Below, piece after piece: positions 22,669-35,023 of a stretch of DNA of 64,000 nucleotides; the first letter of the stretch is position 1, and every line of letters begins with the position of its first letter. Under the pieces are notes generated by a model. The model did no database searches. It was not told where the DNA came from and was given only the letters and a program-made list of their open reading frames with translations. The stretch comes from Apiosordaria backusii. Its lineage: Eukaryota; Ascomycota; Sordariomycetes; Sordariales; Lasiosphaeriaceae. The translations under genes were made by a program, and so were the position numbers. The stretch is taken from contig JAUKTV010000004.1 of NCBI GenBank assembly GCA_030549205.1, positions 868,001-932,000 on the forward strand. The letters run 5' to 3'.

Positions 22669-24198
22669 GGAAAAAGAAGAGAGCGCTTCAGAAGGGGACG
22701 ACAGCGGGTGGAAACCTCATCTCGCCCAGTTCATGCGACCCTTTTTTCTTATTGGTGAGCAGAGCTTGACCGCTAACCAATGCTGGGGGGTTTCGTCCGG
22801 GGTTGTATGGGTTCGTCGGTGCGCCCGCACAGCCCGGTCCTAGCAGCTCAAACTGACAAGGGCCCCGCTCCAGTTCGTTCGTCTGGTTTTCTCAAATATC
22901 AAGTCGTGGACGGTGTTTTGTTCGGTTGAAATACGGGGTATGGTGTTGAGGTCTCTGTGTTGAACTCGGACAAGATTTTGACGAGATATAACCGCCGGCC
23001 CAACAGCAACCGTGGTGGTACAAAATGTTGGGGTTGGGCGGCTGCGATCGAAGCTCCCGTTGGAACTGATCGATCACCTCCTCGTAAGCACTGGAGACTC
23101 AGTGGCCTGCCTCGTGGGGCGGACAGGGAACAAGAGGTAAGGTTGGCCGTTGGCCTGTGGAGGTGGTGCAAGTCGCAGGGAGATTCCAGGAGCTTGGGGA
23201 GGGGCTTCAATTATTTTAAGGATGTCTCTGGGTTCTGAAAATTCATTTCGATTACCTGCATGCCGTGTTGCTCCGCAGTTTCTTCCAGTGCCACAACCAC
23301 ACGCAAGGGCCTGGATGATGAGTGGATGGCCGGACGGCAAGAAGAGGGACTTGTTGGCCAAGATGGTGGGAGTGGGAGTCCGGAGGTGTGAGTGGGAAGG
23401 GCAGTCACAAGTCACCAGCCGTCACCTCACCTTGTGCATGCTTCTCGACCCGAATGCAAGACATTCCGCGGCAACCAAACAAACCAGCATCACGAGGAAA
23501 GGGGTACCATTGCTCTCCTGAAAAAATGACCTTAACGAGATAAACAAAACATTCGAATGATTCGAGAAACGAGAAACGCATGAATGAGGCGCCTGGGGTA
23601 TCACCGTCGGCCCGGATATTAAACGGGATTCTATACCTAGCAATTGTTTGCTATAAGCCGGGAACATCACCAGCAATGGTACGCAAGCCGAGCGTTGCAC
23701 CGTAGAAACTCCCAAGAGCGATCAGAAGCCTTCTCGAACAAGGCTTGGAAGTTGCTGCATGCTCTTTCCAAGGCGTTGCCAACTGGCTGCAAATCTCAAT
23801 TTCCCCTGCATAGGAAGTGGGACGCCCCGGATTTTGGGATCTGGAATTTGGAGTTTTGGGGGTGACGCTTGGGCCATTTCACAAGCAAGACTTCTAATTA
23901 TCAATCACGTGATGTCGCGTCTCGGACGCGCTTGCCGTTAGAGAATGGCACAGCTTGGACAAAGGGATGCACCATTGTTTTTTGGTCAAAGCGATGGCAA
24001 CGTCCCGGTGACGAGCAGCTTACGATTTATTCTGCCACTGAGAGGAGTCGTTGGCGAAAACACGGCCTGGATTTCATCCATCATTTCAACCAGCAACCAG
24101 TTCAGTTCAGTGGCTATCCGTACTTTGGCTGCCAGTCATTGGCTGGATTAGGTGTGTGTGAGAGGGCGCCTTTTGTCGAGGCGAAACAGGCGAACGGC
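22669..24198. other. Divergent intergenic region
   Basis: About 1.5 kb upstream of both the DUF4048-like and BRCT genes. It has a CACGTG at 23906-23911. Scattered open frames on both strands show no domain or codon pattern I trust. Confidence 0.55.
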
Positions 24199-27100
24199 AT
24201 GCCGTCCAGAACACTGCGGGGAGCCGAAAAGAAGGCACTGGATGGCAGAAATGAATCACAAGACACCCTTGTGGTTTTTGACCACTTGATGAGAGACTAT
24301 GGCGTTGGGATTGTAGGTCTTGTGTGGCGCTGAATAGGGAACCCCTCACGCTCCAGGCTTCCGCATCTCAAGATTGGCTAACATGACACTGTGTAGACAA
24401 GCAGCTCACCACCACCAGATGCAGATCGCAGCACTCCGCCTCCAAGCAAGCCAATCATTCAGAAAGGTAAGTGAGAGCGGTTTTCCTCTTTCAACAAATT
24501 CCTTGAAAAAATGAAAAAAAACTCTGAGGACTAACAAATATGTGAGCATCCAGGCCTTGGTCGCTCCAAAAAGCCACAATCCTCCAGTGTAAGTATTTTC
24601 GCACGGTTCCAAGGCTGACGTTGACTTTCCCCGCAAACGCTCAACGCCCCTGTTTGTCTTATCCATGGATTGCACTGACCAGCTTCACAGACGCGGGGGA
24701 CGACGCGTGAAGGCAACAACAGTTCACAACCACATCTTCAACATCGTCCGGGCGTGGAGGAGGCACCATTACAGGGGCCGAAAACCTGCGAGGGTCCTGA
24801 CAATGATGGCCCAAATAATGAGTTAACCGATACTCTTCCTCCAAATCGCAACCCGCCTCGTGAGGTCAACACTGTGCGTCGAGAAAAGATGGATTCGCAA
24901 AAATCAACACAGTCCAACAATGGTCGAAGTTACGACCAGTACTGCCGTTCACCGTCTCCGAGCCTCCACACTCAAGCTCGCGACCCGACTAAATCATTGC
25001 GGACTAGCTCTCCAGTCCCGGCCATTGTGGACGAAGAGGAGGCAGGGACGGTGCAGTTCAAGTTTGATAGAATCAATGGAGCGACCCCTCGCCATGTTTC
25101 TCCTCTGCCAGACGACTCGGGCTTCGTCGACTTTGGGCTCAGTCGTCTTCGCAAGCATTCGTCCCACCACCCTATTCAGTCATCGCCTCACGCTCCAGAG
25201 ACGCCAGCCCCGCCTCAGAATCCATTCCGACATAGTCGCTCTCAGCTGCTTCCTCCATCACAACTTTTTCTGTCAACTCAGTTTTCGTCGGCAGTGAAGG
25301 TGGCCAGTCCAACCTCTTCACGGCCATCGCCAGCAGAGTTTCCTCATCCTGCGTTGCTGACTGACCCAGCTACGTCATCGCCGCTTAAGAATCGTGGTCT
25401 TCGGTCGTCATCCGTCCCAAACCCCCCATCCAGCCCGCAGATTCTTCCAGGGACAAAGTCGTCAGAACCGGAAAATCGACCTAGCAGTCCAATTCAGAGC
25501 GCTTCAACTGGAAACACAGTCGTCCCTCCATCGCCGCATTCTGAGCTGCTGCCGAGGAGGAAGACGGCTCCGGAACCAATGACTGCGTACGAGCCAATGA
25601 GCAAATCGCAAGAAAGACGCTGCTCCTCAGAAGTGCGGTCAGATTCACCTGTAGTCGAAGAAGATGATGGTGATGAGTTGCTACTACGACGTCGTAGGGT
25701 CAGGAACCGGAAAGAGGCCGGTCTTAAGTCGCTCAATGCCATTAGTATCGCACGTCCGGCGAAGACAAAGACGGCAGACGTCGAAGTGCCATTAACGAGT
25801 AGCGAGAAGCAAAAGACACAAGCAGAGGCCTACATCGCTCAATGCCATGGTGCTGAGGCCCCAGATGTTACACCAGATGAAGAAGAGACCATCAAAGACT
25901 CCCAGGCTAAGAACTTGCCATCTGGACCGAAACAGTCTGCTATCATTGACGACGACTCAACGCAGTCAGACAACGGGGAAGTGACGGAAGCAGTGGTGGA
26001 TTTGACGCCGATGGCCGAACCGGAACTTCCAGCAGCTTCAAGACGTTCAGGTAACCATGTTGAACCCCCGGCCCTGGTTACAGCCACATCCAGGATACCG
26101 GAAACAAGCCCTCCACGGGCTCGAATGGAAGTCTGCGAGGCAGACCAACCAACTCATCAGCCGCCTGCACCGGTACTGGAGCCAACCGTACTTCACTCGA
26201 CTCCCCCGGCGTTAAGCACAAGATCAACGAGGTCAAAAACTGGGCCTCGTCCTGGTTCAAGTTCAAGTCTGACCACCATCGCCTCGACTCCGGCTATCTC
26301 CACTGTCTCTACAAGAGAGTCTGTGTCTGAGCGGTCGCCTCTCGGGTCTTCGGTGGCTGACAATTCCTCGCCGGCTGCCATTAAAACGAAGCGGAAATCT
26401 GCCCGTGAGAAGGTCGCAAAGCCGAAAGTTTCCACCGAGAGTCTCAGGCACTCTACAAGGCTGGAGAGCAGGAGAGGGTCAAGCTCAACTGATGAACTTG
26501 CCCGAGCTCTGTCGGTCACGCCAGCCTTTGACCAAAGTCTGCGCGTATCCCGTCTCTTTACGGCTTCAATGTCACGTTCTGCCTCTAGGACTGGTCGAAC
26601 AAGTATCAGATCACCAATTGGTCAGCCAACCTCGAAACTGTTTGATGGCATGGCCTTTGCCATCTCTTTCCAGTCCAAAAAGCCTGGAGAGACTAATGAT
26701 CAGCACAAGTCGCGAATGGAGTTCTCTACTGCTCTCGAAAAGAGAATTGCCCAAGCCGGCGGTAAGGTGCTAGCAAATGGCTTTGACGAGCTCTTTGAGC
26801 TCTCCCCTGGAAAATCAGTTACCTCGACTCCAGTCACTAGTCCTGGAAAGGGCCAGGTGTCATCTGAAATCCAACTCACTTCTGCGGGGTACGCTACTGG
26901 TTTCACAGCACTGATTGCTGACGGCCACTCCCGCAAGGTCAAATACATGCAAGCTCTGGCGTTGGGTTTGCCATGCATCGCGCCCCGCTGGGTGACGATG
27001 TGTCTTGACAAGAATGAGCTGGTTGATTGGTCGCCCTTTCTTTTGTGTGCTGGACAGTCAGCTTTCCTGGGCGATGCTATCCGGTCCAGGAGTTTGACCC

Positions 27101-27534
27101 CTTACGATCCCGCAACTGCCAGATTGGCCGAGGTTGTCAGCCAACGGACAAAACTTTTGCAAGGAAGCAGGATCCTGGCCGTGGTGAAGAAATCAGTCGA
27201 GTCAAAGAAGATGGCTTATGTGTTTCTCGCGCGGGCTTTGGGGGCTTCACTGACGAGGGCCTACAGTGTTGATGAGGCAAAGGTGGCGGTGAAGGCTGCG
27301 GAGGAGGCAGGGCAGCCGTTTGACTGGGTGTATGTGGATGGCAAGTCGGTTGAACAGGCGTTATTTTCTACGGGATCCACGACGGGTGGTAATAAAAAGA
27401 GAAAGAGGGCGTCTATGCCGGCGCCGGGGGCTGAGGCTAGTGAGCCTCCTTTGAAGAAAATTAGGACGCTGGATGATGAGCTGTTTATTCAGAGTCTTAT
27501 TTTGGGGAGGTTAATTGAGGAGGGGGAGATGTAG
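24199..27534 (+). CDS. Rad9/Crb2/53BP1-type DNA-damage checkpoint mediator with tandem BRCT
   Basis: I assemble four exons (24199-24312, 24397-24466, 24554-24588, 24691-27534) into about 1020 residues. The small N-terminal exons link DGRNESQDTLVVFDHLMRD, TSSSPPPDADRSTPPPSKP and GLGRSKKPQSSS in phase. The long middle is disordered and Ser/Pro-rich with several SQ/TQ sites (ESQD, LSTQF, STQSD), as expected for Tel1/Mec1 targets. The C-terminus has two BRCT repeats: about 723-840 (KLFDGMAFAISF, then GLPCIAPRWVTMC) and about 899-1005 (SRILAVVKKS, AYVFLARALGASL, FDWVYVDG). Such proteins bind damaged chromatin and recruit the Rad53/Cds1 kinase. I see no Tudor domain ahead of BRCT1. The start at 24199 is the least certain part. 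Confidence 0.78.
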
Positions 27535-27737
27535 CAATGAGTGGTGGGACGGTTATTTTGGTTTTCACATGTGTTTGTTTGTTTGTAAGATTAAGCGGCA
27601 TGGCATTGGGTGTTGATGATGAAGTGGTGGCATAGCGCTTGTGGGTGCACGAGATGAGGCGATTGGAACACCCATTTTGGACGGACAAGCAGAATCTATG
27701 AGACAGGGAACTCGGGAAAGGGGCAGTCAAAAGACTA

Positions 27738-27767
27738 AGCAGGCAGGCAGGCAGGCAGGCAGGCAGG
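27738..27767. repeat. AGGC tetranucleotide microsatellite
   Basis: About seven perfect tandem copies of AGGC in non-coding DNA between two convergent genes. Likely length-polymorphic. Confidence 0.9.
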
Positions 27768-28042
27768 TAGGGAAGAGATAGATTTCATAACAGATATTGC
27801 GGGGCTATAGCGTATTATAGTACGGGTACTTGAGACTTTCAGAGCATGATAGAGGAGTAAAGTCAACCAAGTCTTGTTCAGTTACTGTCATCTAACAAAA
27901 AGAGAAAAGGAACGTCGTAAATCATATTACATCCTACACTTCACTTTCCTACCACTACAAAACTATCCTATGCCTTTGACAAATGAAATAACTGCCATCC
28001 CCCGAAGAAGAATAAGAGAACGAATGACTTCAGTTAGACCCC

Positions 28043-28063
28043 CAACCAACCAACCAACCAACC
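28043..28063. repeat. CAAC/AACC tetranucleotide microsatellite
   Basis: Five tandem copies of a CAAC unit in the intergenic 3' region, about 300 bp from the AGGC repeat. Confidence 0.85.
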
Positions 28064-28163
28064 TTTTAACCCCACCCTTTCCCATCCCATAAACCTTTTC
28101 TAACTCTTTTTTTTCTCCTTTTTTTTCTCACCTAAATGACTCCCAAGTAAAAGTGTGCTCAGA

Positions 28164-29303
28164 TCAAACACAAGGGGCATCACACCTCCCAATGTGATCC
28201 CTCTCCGGATTCAAACAGCTCCCGCCACAACTGCACAACAACTCGATTTTATTCCCCGGGGTATCCGTTTTAGAGCAACTATTCCCACCACCAGCACCAT
28301 TGTCTGCTGTCCCTGCCCCGTTCCCATTCCCCCCTGTCACTCCTCCTCCCGACGACGACTGTTGTTGTCTCTTTTTTGCCCACCCCCCCCTCGGATGGAC
28401 TTTGCTCCCCCCCCCACCACCACCGAAGAATGAACTGAAAAAGGAGGAGGAAAAGGAAGAGGAAGAGCGGCCGGTGGCGGGGGGGAGGGAGTTGGAGGGG
28501 TGGGTGTGGTACTGGTCGGTGTGGTCGGAGTTCATGTAGGGGTTGGATTGGGGGGAGATTCCGCTTTGGGAAGGGTTGGAGGGGTCGAGGAGGTGGGAGT
28601 TGGGGGAGAGATGGGGGTTGGGGTTGGAGAGAAGAGAGGAGGGGATGAGAGAAGAAGAAGAAGAAGAAGTGGTGGTGGAGTTGTCGGGGGGGACGCAGAC
28701 GTATAATGCTTGGATGGGGTCGGTTTTGGTTTTTCCGTTGGCGCAGTTGTCTTTGGCGGCGGAGCAGTAGGATTTTACTATGTCTGCTTCGGCGAAGCCT
28801 ATGATACAGGTGAATGGGTTAGTTGACGTATGTTTGAGGATGGGGGAGGGGCGGGGGCTGGGTATGATGGGATTGGATTGGGATTAGGGGTGGGTAGGCA
28901 GGCAGTAAGGCGAAAGGTGGCCAACGGACGGACGGGTGGTTGGGAGATGAGTGTTTAAGGGTCTAGAGTGAGGGAGAGGCATAAGAAAAACAAAAAGCTG
29001 GGAAACAAGCAGGGAAGGGGCAGAAGAGGAGAAGATACCTTGATGATCTCTCAAAATATACCCGCAATAGGTAAAACCCCTTCCGCAGACAGCACCCAGA
29101 CCTGCATTTCCACCTCCGCCAGAGGCAGCAGGAGCAGAAGTGGGTGCTGAAGTAGAAGACCACACTGTTCCTGTTCCCGAGGGCGCGGGGATGCTTGACC
29201 AGGGAACCGTGATGGAAGTCGTTGAGGTGGCAGACGGAAGAGGCAAGGGGGTGTTATCCTGGGCTTGAGATAGAGAGGCAAAGACGAGAATAAGGGGCAA
29301 CAT
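28164..29303 (-). CDS. Secreted Cys-rich protein with Ser/Gly-rich middle
   Basis: Two exons (29039-29303, 28164-28798; 240-nt intron) give 299 residues. A short signal peptide (MLPLILVFASLSQA) is followed by a Thr/Ser/Pro stretch. A Cys domain then crosses the splice junction: GAVCGRGFTYCGYILRDHQ, then GFAEADIVKSYCSAAKDNC and ALYVCVPP. After a long Ser/Asn/Pro/Gly-rich linker, partly coded by AGA-type trinucleotide runs, a second small Cys cluster closes the protein (ELLCSCGGSC, then GRCDAPCV). I do not recognise a characterised family. The layout is that of small secreted or wall-associated fungal proteins. No GPI signal is visible at the end. Confidence 0.72.
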
Positions 29304-31034
29304 CTTGATGGCGATAATTATGGTGGCTTATTGAACGGGTGGTAGTGTGTGAGAAAACAAGGTAGGTGGTTCATGGAAAGACGACAAGAAACTTGTGAGG
29401 GGAACAAAAAGAGAATAACTCAGTCTTGCGTGATTGGTGTGTTTATAAAGTGGTTGTACTTCTATCCTCCCCGTCATCGGGGCTTCTAGGTAGGCTACAC
29501 TCGAAAGAAATTCTGTCGATGGCCCTCTTGTATCATGCATGGTCTTTCCCATCAGCAGCCCAACAACGGGAGATATCAAAACTGGACTGACGATATGAGC
29601 TCAAGTTTGCCACCCTGAAGCCCCCAGCCATCTACTTGAACTACCGCGTGGGAAAATCTGAGGGTCGATTACGTAGCATGTCGTAGTGGTATACCCTTGG
29701 CACGCTTCCCTCTTACGTGAACAACCTTCATGGTGATCATGTTCTATTGTGATAGCGTGATAACATGTTTCTCGGGGGTCCCTGTGTAGAGTCGAGCAAA
29801 GTCCCCTCGAGGCACACAGCTCCAGTAAAAGCCATTGAACAGGTCGAAAAGAGTAAAACTCTCCGCCATACCTGAATCGGCCTTATCCGACGGGTCATGA
29901 TAACGTCAATTTTACGGAGAATAAGTAAGACAAAGACTCGACGTGTGCAACATGTGAAACAATCCACACGGGGCATCCCATCTGAGCTGGACAAGTACCA
30001 ACGAGGGCAGGGGAGGAAGTAACCTGTCACAACGTGAGATAAAGTTGGACAGGTGGTCTTCGAGTCCATCTGTCTCACCCTGTAGCCCTCACTTTGTGAC
30101 TTGTATGTTTCCCGAGCTGAGCTGGGTTGACTGATATTTGATGGCTCACCAGGCAATCGGAAAGGGTAAGCTGCTTCAAGTTGTCTTTGGCTTCCATGTT
30201 TGATGGAAAGTTTGGGATGGTTGTCGAATGTCTTTATGATCAGATTATGGCTATGATAAGGCTATGTGCTAGATGCTTTTACGCCTGGTTAAAAAAGCAG
30301 TTGACGAAAACCGTCAGAATACCTATCTTCCCCCTAAAGGTGGGAGCGACCAACCACGCTTGCCATGATAAAGGACCAGACAACAAGTGACAGTACAATA
30401 CAATAAGTAATAGTAATAATATAGTAGTAAGTAAAAAAGACCCCAGTTGCTCCTTTCCCGATGATTTGCGCTCCCCCAGCCCCCAGTCCATTCTTTACCC
30501 TACCCGAAGTCTACCGAACATTGTAACCTCAAAATGCATCTTCCGTTCTTCTCTCTGCCCCTACTGGCCTTGTGTTGGCACAAATGCAAACCCTGTTCCC
30601 TCTCGTCCCCTTTCCAACATTCCTCCCCACTCTCTCTGCTCTTGTTTGACTAACAACACAGGGAATCAAACAGAGAATAAGAAGAGACTCGTCCCCGAAA
30701 ATGCATTTCTCTAAAATAAAAAAGGGCCTTTGATCAAGGCTCGGATTGCTGACAATGATGTCGCTGAAAAAGACTGGGCTAAAAACCTCGGACCGATGTG
30801 ATATGATGTGGGTGTTGTGAAATGTGAAAATGCCGATTCGAGTCGATAAAAAAAGGGGGTATTATTTCTTCTTCAATGATGGTTAGTCCTTCATCATAGC
30901 GTTGATCATTGGGCGTCTTCAGCTTGATGTTGCTGAAAAGATCGCCTCGGGAAAAGCCCCTCGGGAGCATATAGAATGTGTACACGGGAGGTGCCGGGTG
31001 CAAGCCGCTCCTAGTACATGTCCTGTCCATGTGT
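29304..31034. other. Intergenic, no gene seen
   Basis: About 1.7 kb between the secreted-protein start and the SPG1 stop. Several short open frames exist on both strands, but none has a domain, a signal peptide or convincing splice continuation. Confidence 0.5.
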
Positions 31035-32221
31035 TTAGACAGACTGGTAGAGCAACAATGGCTCACCAACGTTGCTGATTTCAGGAATTGTGCACTTCAG
31101 GTCAAAAGCTTTGGAGAGCACAATCTTGAAAATCTGCGAGAAAAGAAGGGTTAGACATGATACGACTTGAAAGAGGACACAGAGGACAAAGGACGGGTAT
31201 ACCTTTTGAACGTTGATACTGTGACTTGTGCTACTAAAGATCAATGCAGCGCGCATCGCCTTTGCAAAGCGGCGGGCCTATCACATCTTGGTCAGCCGGG
31301 AACCGCATACGTAATAAGCCAGAAAGAAGGTCATACCTGAGTCGATATCTCTTCCTGCTCCTCGCGCGACAAGTTCACAAAGTGGTCATACTTTGTGCCC
31401 ACGAGAACAGGAATGGCCGTCTTGTTGAAGCCCCGTCCCTGGCGATACCATTCCTTGATGCTGTTCAACGTGCTCTTGCGAGTCAAATCAAACATGAACA
31501 GGATGGCCACGGCATCATTGCACACCAGTGGCAGCATGTTCACAAACTCGCGCTGACCGCCAAGATCCCAAATGCTGAAAGTAATCTCGGTGTTCCGGAT
31601 GCTGATTGTCTTTTCCATAAAGTTGACGCCGAGAGTTTGAATGTAGTCCTCATCCCAGGACCCCTCGACGTATTTGACCATGAGACTTGTCTTGCCAATC
31701 TGCGCATCGCCAACCATGCCAACCTTGATGACCACGTGGTTGCGACCGTTGTTTTGCACATCCCCGGCCGCCCCTTGTCCATTACTGCTGCTGGCAGTAG
31801 GCGCCTGTCCTGAGAGGCCAGAGGGAGGACGAGAGAGTGGAGGTTGCTGCAATGGCTGGTTTCCGTACCGAGCGGTCGAATCGGGGTCGGTGTTGTCGTT
31901 CACATGGGGCGAGTTGGCAATCCCAAGGCCCTGTTCGCCAGAGGAAGACTGAGCATGGTGTCGATCCTGAAAGCTGTTTAGATCTGAGGCCGCATAGTCG
32001 TTCGTAGGCTGAACAGTGTCCTCCATGCCCGCCATGGAGTCATCCTGCAGCTCGATCGGGGCTTGACTGTAGGTAGGGGTGGGGGTCAGAGCAGAGTCTG
32101 AGTAGGCATGAGCCGCAGCATGATCCTGCTCCATGGTGTTGGGGTCGGCGTCGTGGAAATGAGCTGGGGAGGCGTCGGACTGGGTGGAGGGCTCTTGGTA
32201 GAAGGCGGTAGAGGGGTTCAT
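31035..32221 (-). CDS. SPG1: Septum-promoting small GTPase Spg1/Tem1
   Basis: Three exons (31337-32221, 31203-31277, 31035-31133) give about 352 residues. The first ~160 are a low-complexity extension (Gln/Ser/Pro/Asp-rich). The GTPase domain then shows G1 GDAQIGKTS, G3 WDLGGQ, G4 GTKYD (the Spg1/Tem1 variant of NKXD) and G5-like SSTSHSINV. The C-terminus ends EISNVGEPLLLYQSV with no prenylation cysteine, as expected. Spg1 switches on the septation initiation network at spindle pole bodies and controls septum formation. The start is the first ATG of a long open frame; a later start within the extension (for example MEQDHAAAH) cannot be excluded. Confidence 0.93.
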
Positions 32222-33964
32222 GATTAGTCGCGGCTGTGGCGGTCGGAAGTCGGTCGATCGCTTGGACTAGAAGAACAAGCTCTAAAGTATAGCAGTCAAT
32301 CGGAGGCGGGAGTGGTAGAAAAGAAGAATGTGGCGGTCGGCAGTCGGTAGTCCAATGCTAGTCTAGTGACGACTTCATGGAAATGTGTAAAAAACAAGAA
32401 AGCTGATGGGAGCTGGACAAGGTCCAGGGGTAAGCTTGGTAACCTGGCTTAGTCGGGAAGCTATAAAACCAAAGCCAGGGACGGTGTTCGTCTCAACTCT
32501 CAAACGCAGTGAAGGTCGGTAGAAGGGTGAAGATGAGCGTTCGCAGCAGCACCAGGGCAGATGCAGGTCGCAAGTGCGTGCGGGCAGTGCGGTGCAGTGC
32601 GGAGCCGGATCGGATCGTCAGGCAAGGTATCGTGGAACCCAGGCTGTCGGCGCGCCTGGCCAAGGAACAAACGACAGGCGACAGCAGGCGGAGTTGAGAG
32701 AGAAACGAGAGCCCACTGAAGGCTTGATGCGCTGTTGGATCGTCTGAGGTAAATCGTGGGGAAATGTGGGATACAAGTGCAGTAGCTGGTACCTTAACTG
32801 CCTTGACTGCTGCAGGACGAAGCAAGGGGAGGTCAGAGGGGAACCGAATCGAAGCCACTGTGATGCAAGGCCAAGCGCGCGAACTGACAGTTACCCACCA
32901 CGGCACTATCCCGACTCCCGAAGCCGACTCGTCCTGTCCACTCAGCTAGCGTTTTCAATTAATTGAGCCCAGCACACGTCACTGCTTCTGCTTTTGACGC
33001 GCTGCACGACACGCGACGCGATTTTGATGCTTCATTCACTTATTGACGGGAAGAGGGCTTTGAAGAATACATACACCTCGGGATTGGTAGAAAATGGTTG
33101 CCTTTTCAGGGGAACAAACTACTACTGTAAACAATCAACAAGAACCACTTTCTAGACGATCAGCCATTGGAAGAATCGACCCAGCTTTGTTTGCTATATC
33201 AGCATTGTTATCGAATCTCCAGGCCGCCCTCTTGCGAAGGCGGGGTCAGCTTTGGTTTGTTTGGTTCCCCTCATCGGCCCCAGAGTATTGGATGGACATC
33301 CGCGACATCCAGCCACACGCCTTCTCGCTGCATGTCGGTATGCCAAGCTTACAAGAATAGGTACCGACATCACCTTGACCGGATATAAAATGTATTGACA
33401 GCTTCAAAAAAACCTAGAGAGACGACGGAACTCAGAGCATAGTATTGTGTACTTGGATGAATATTAACCGCCCTACTACCCAGGTGTGGTTGTGATTCAA
33501 GAAGCGCCTATTGTAACCTGGGAGTACCTAAATACAAGACCCGATACATCGGTAGTCGAAATCAAGCTACATCTTGAGCGCAATCGCCTTGTGGGTAAAT
33601 CTTGAGCCTCAAACTTTGACTCCTCTAAGTACCGGAAAATCAAGAGGCATGGTGAGGCCGTTGGAGATGACCTCACTTGGAGCTTTGAACTCCGCCAAAG
33701 ACCAGATTGCTCCGAGCTTATTATGTAAGACAAGCTCGGGAGCTCGGTTCCCTTTTCATGCTTTGACTGGCCGTCGGCAGCTGGCCGGCAACCACCGGCC
33801 CAATCACTCGGGGTTGGCTTCCGACAATCGCAGTGGTACTCCGTCCCGTCTCTTTATCGGTAGCGTCATTCGATTTATCTCTGGGCTCTTGTGATTGTGT
33901 GTGTCGACAACCTCACTCACCGTTCGCTTCATATACCCTCCCCCTTTTAAAAACCAAATTCAAA
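32222..33964. other. Divergent intergenic region, no gene seen
   Basis: About 1.7 kb upstream of both SPG1 and the H-protein gene. Short open frames at 32493-32906 and 33574-33894 lack recognisable content. Confidence 0.5.
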
Positions 33965-34573
33965 ATGGCCTCAATTGCCCGGTGCTTAAGGGCTGCCCGC
34001 CCATCAGCTTTCGCTGCCGTCAGGAGCTCTGCCTCCCGCACCGTTGCCGCCCGTCCATTTTCTGTCACCGCATCCAGTGAGAAAGAACCCCTCCAACCTC
34101 GGCCCTAAATTGCGCCAGACCTTGTCTCTCAGAACCGCAAACAAATACTAACCACTAGACACCCTCTAGACGAAATCAGGAAATACACCAAGGAGCACGA
34201 ATGGATTGACCTCGCCGCCGACAAGAAGACGGGCGTCATCGGCATCAGCGAGTACGCCGCCAAGGCCCTCGGCGACCTCGTCTACGTTGAGCTCCCAGAG
34301 GAAGGCAGGAGCGTCAACAAGGGCGACGCCATCGGCGCCGTCGAGTCGGTCAAGAGCGCCGCCGACATCAACGCCCCCGTCAGCTGCAAGATCACCCAGA
34401 TCAACCTCGTGCTCGAGGAGAAGCCCAGCAACCTCAACCAGGTCCCTGAGGACGACTCCCACGGCGGCGGCTGGATCGCCAAGGTCCAGGTCGACGAGCA
34501 AGGCCTCCAGGACTTTGAGACTCTGATGGACTCTGAGCAGTACAACGAGTTCACTGCTACCGAGGAGCACTAA
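33965..34573 (+). CDS. GCV3: Glycine cleavage system H protein, mitochondrial
   Basis: Two exons (33965-34076, 34170-34573) give 171 residues. The first exon is an Arg/Ala/Ser-rich mitochondrial presequence (MASIARCLRAARPSAFAAVR onward). The second is the complete lipoyl-carrier fold: KYTKEHEWIDL, IGISEYAAKALGDLVYVELP, and the lipoylation site AVESVKSAADINAPV with Lys99 as the modified residue, then GWIAKVQV. It shuttles the aminomethyl group between the P, T and L proteins of glycine decarboxylase. Reading through the intron hits a stop quickly, which supports the splice. Confidence 0.95.
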
Positions 34574-35023
34574 GTGGGGACATGGTCTGATGCAAGGAGG
34601 AGACTGAGAAAGGCGAGAGGCCAGGCGGTAAGGAGCTCGCTTTTAAGATGTACGGTAATGGGGCTTTCAAATTCCGGACAGTTCAACCTGATAGATACAC
34701 AAAGGGGCCCAAAGAAGGATCTGTACCATAAGGAACATGGGATACCGGGGCAAAAGGGTGTTTTGATTTTTGTGGGTGCGCATCTCGCCTTTGATGACAA
34801 GAGGATCTACGACAGAGAGAGTCAGCATTGCAATGGGCGCGGACGTTGTGCCATTCCAGAAACCCGTTGAGGGCTAGACTGAGAGCTCTCAACGGCTGAT
34901 GATAGAAACAAATGATCCAACAACTGGAGTGGAAAATCGTGAGATTCATCATTGTGAAGCATGAGCAAGCCTGTCGCTATTCTATTTTTGATCCGCCAAA
35001 AGAAAGACAACCCGAGCCTCCAT
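34574..35023. other. Intergenic, convergent 3' ends
   Basis: A 450-bp gap between the H-protein and HEM3 stops. No gene. Confidence 0.6.

Larger units (their letters stand above)
27535..28163. other. Intergenic, convergent 3' ends with microsatellites
   Basis: A 629-bp region between convergent stops. It contains the two simple repeats listed separately and is otherwise AT-rich. No gene. Confidence 0.6.
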
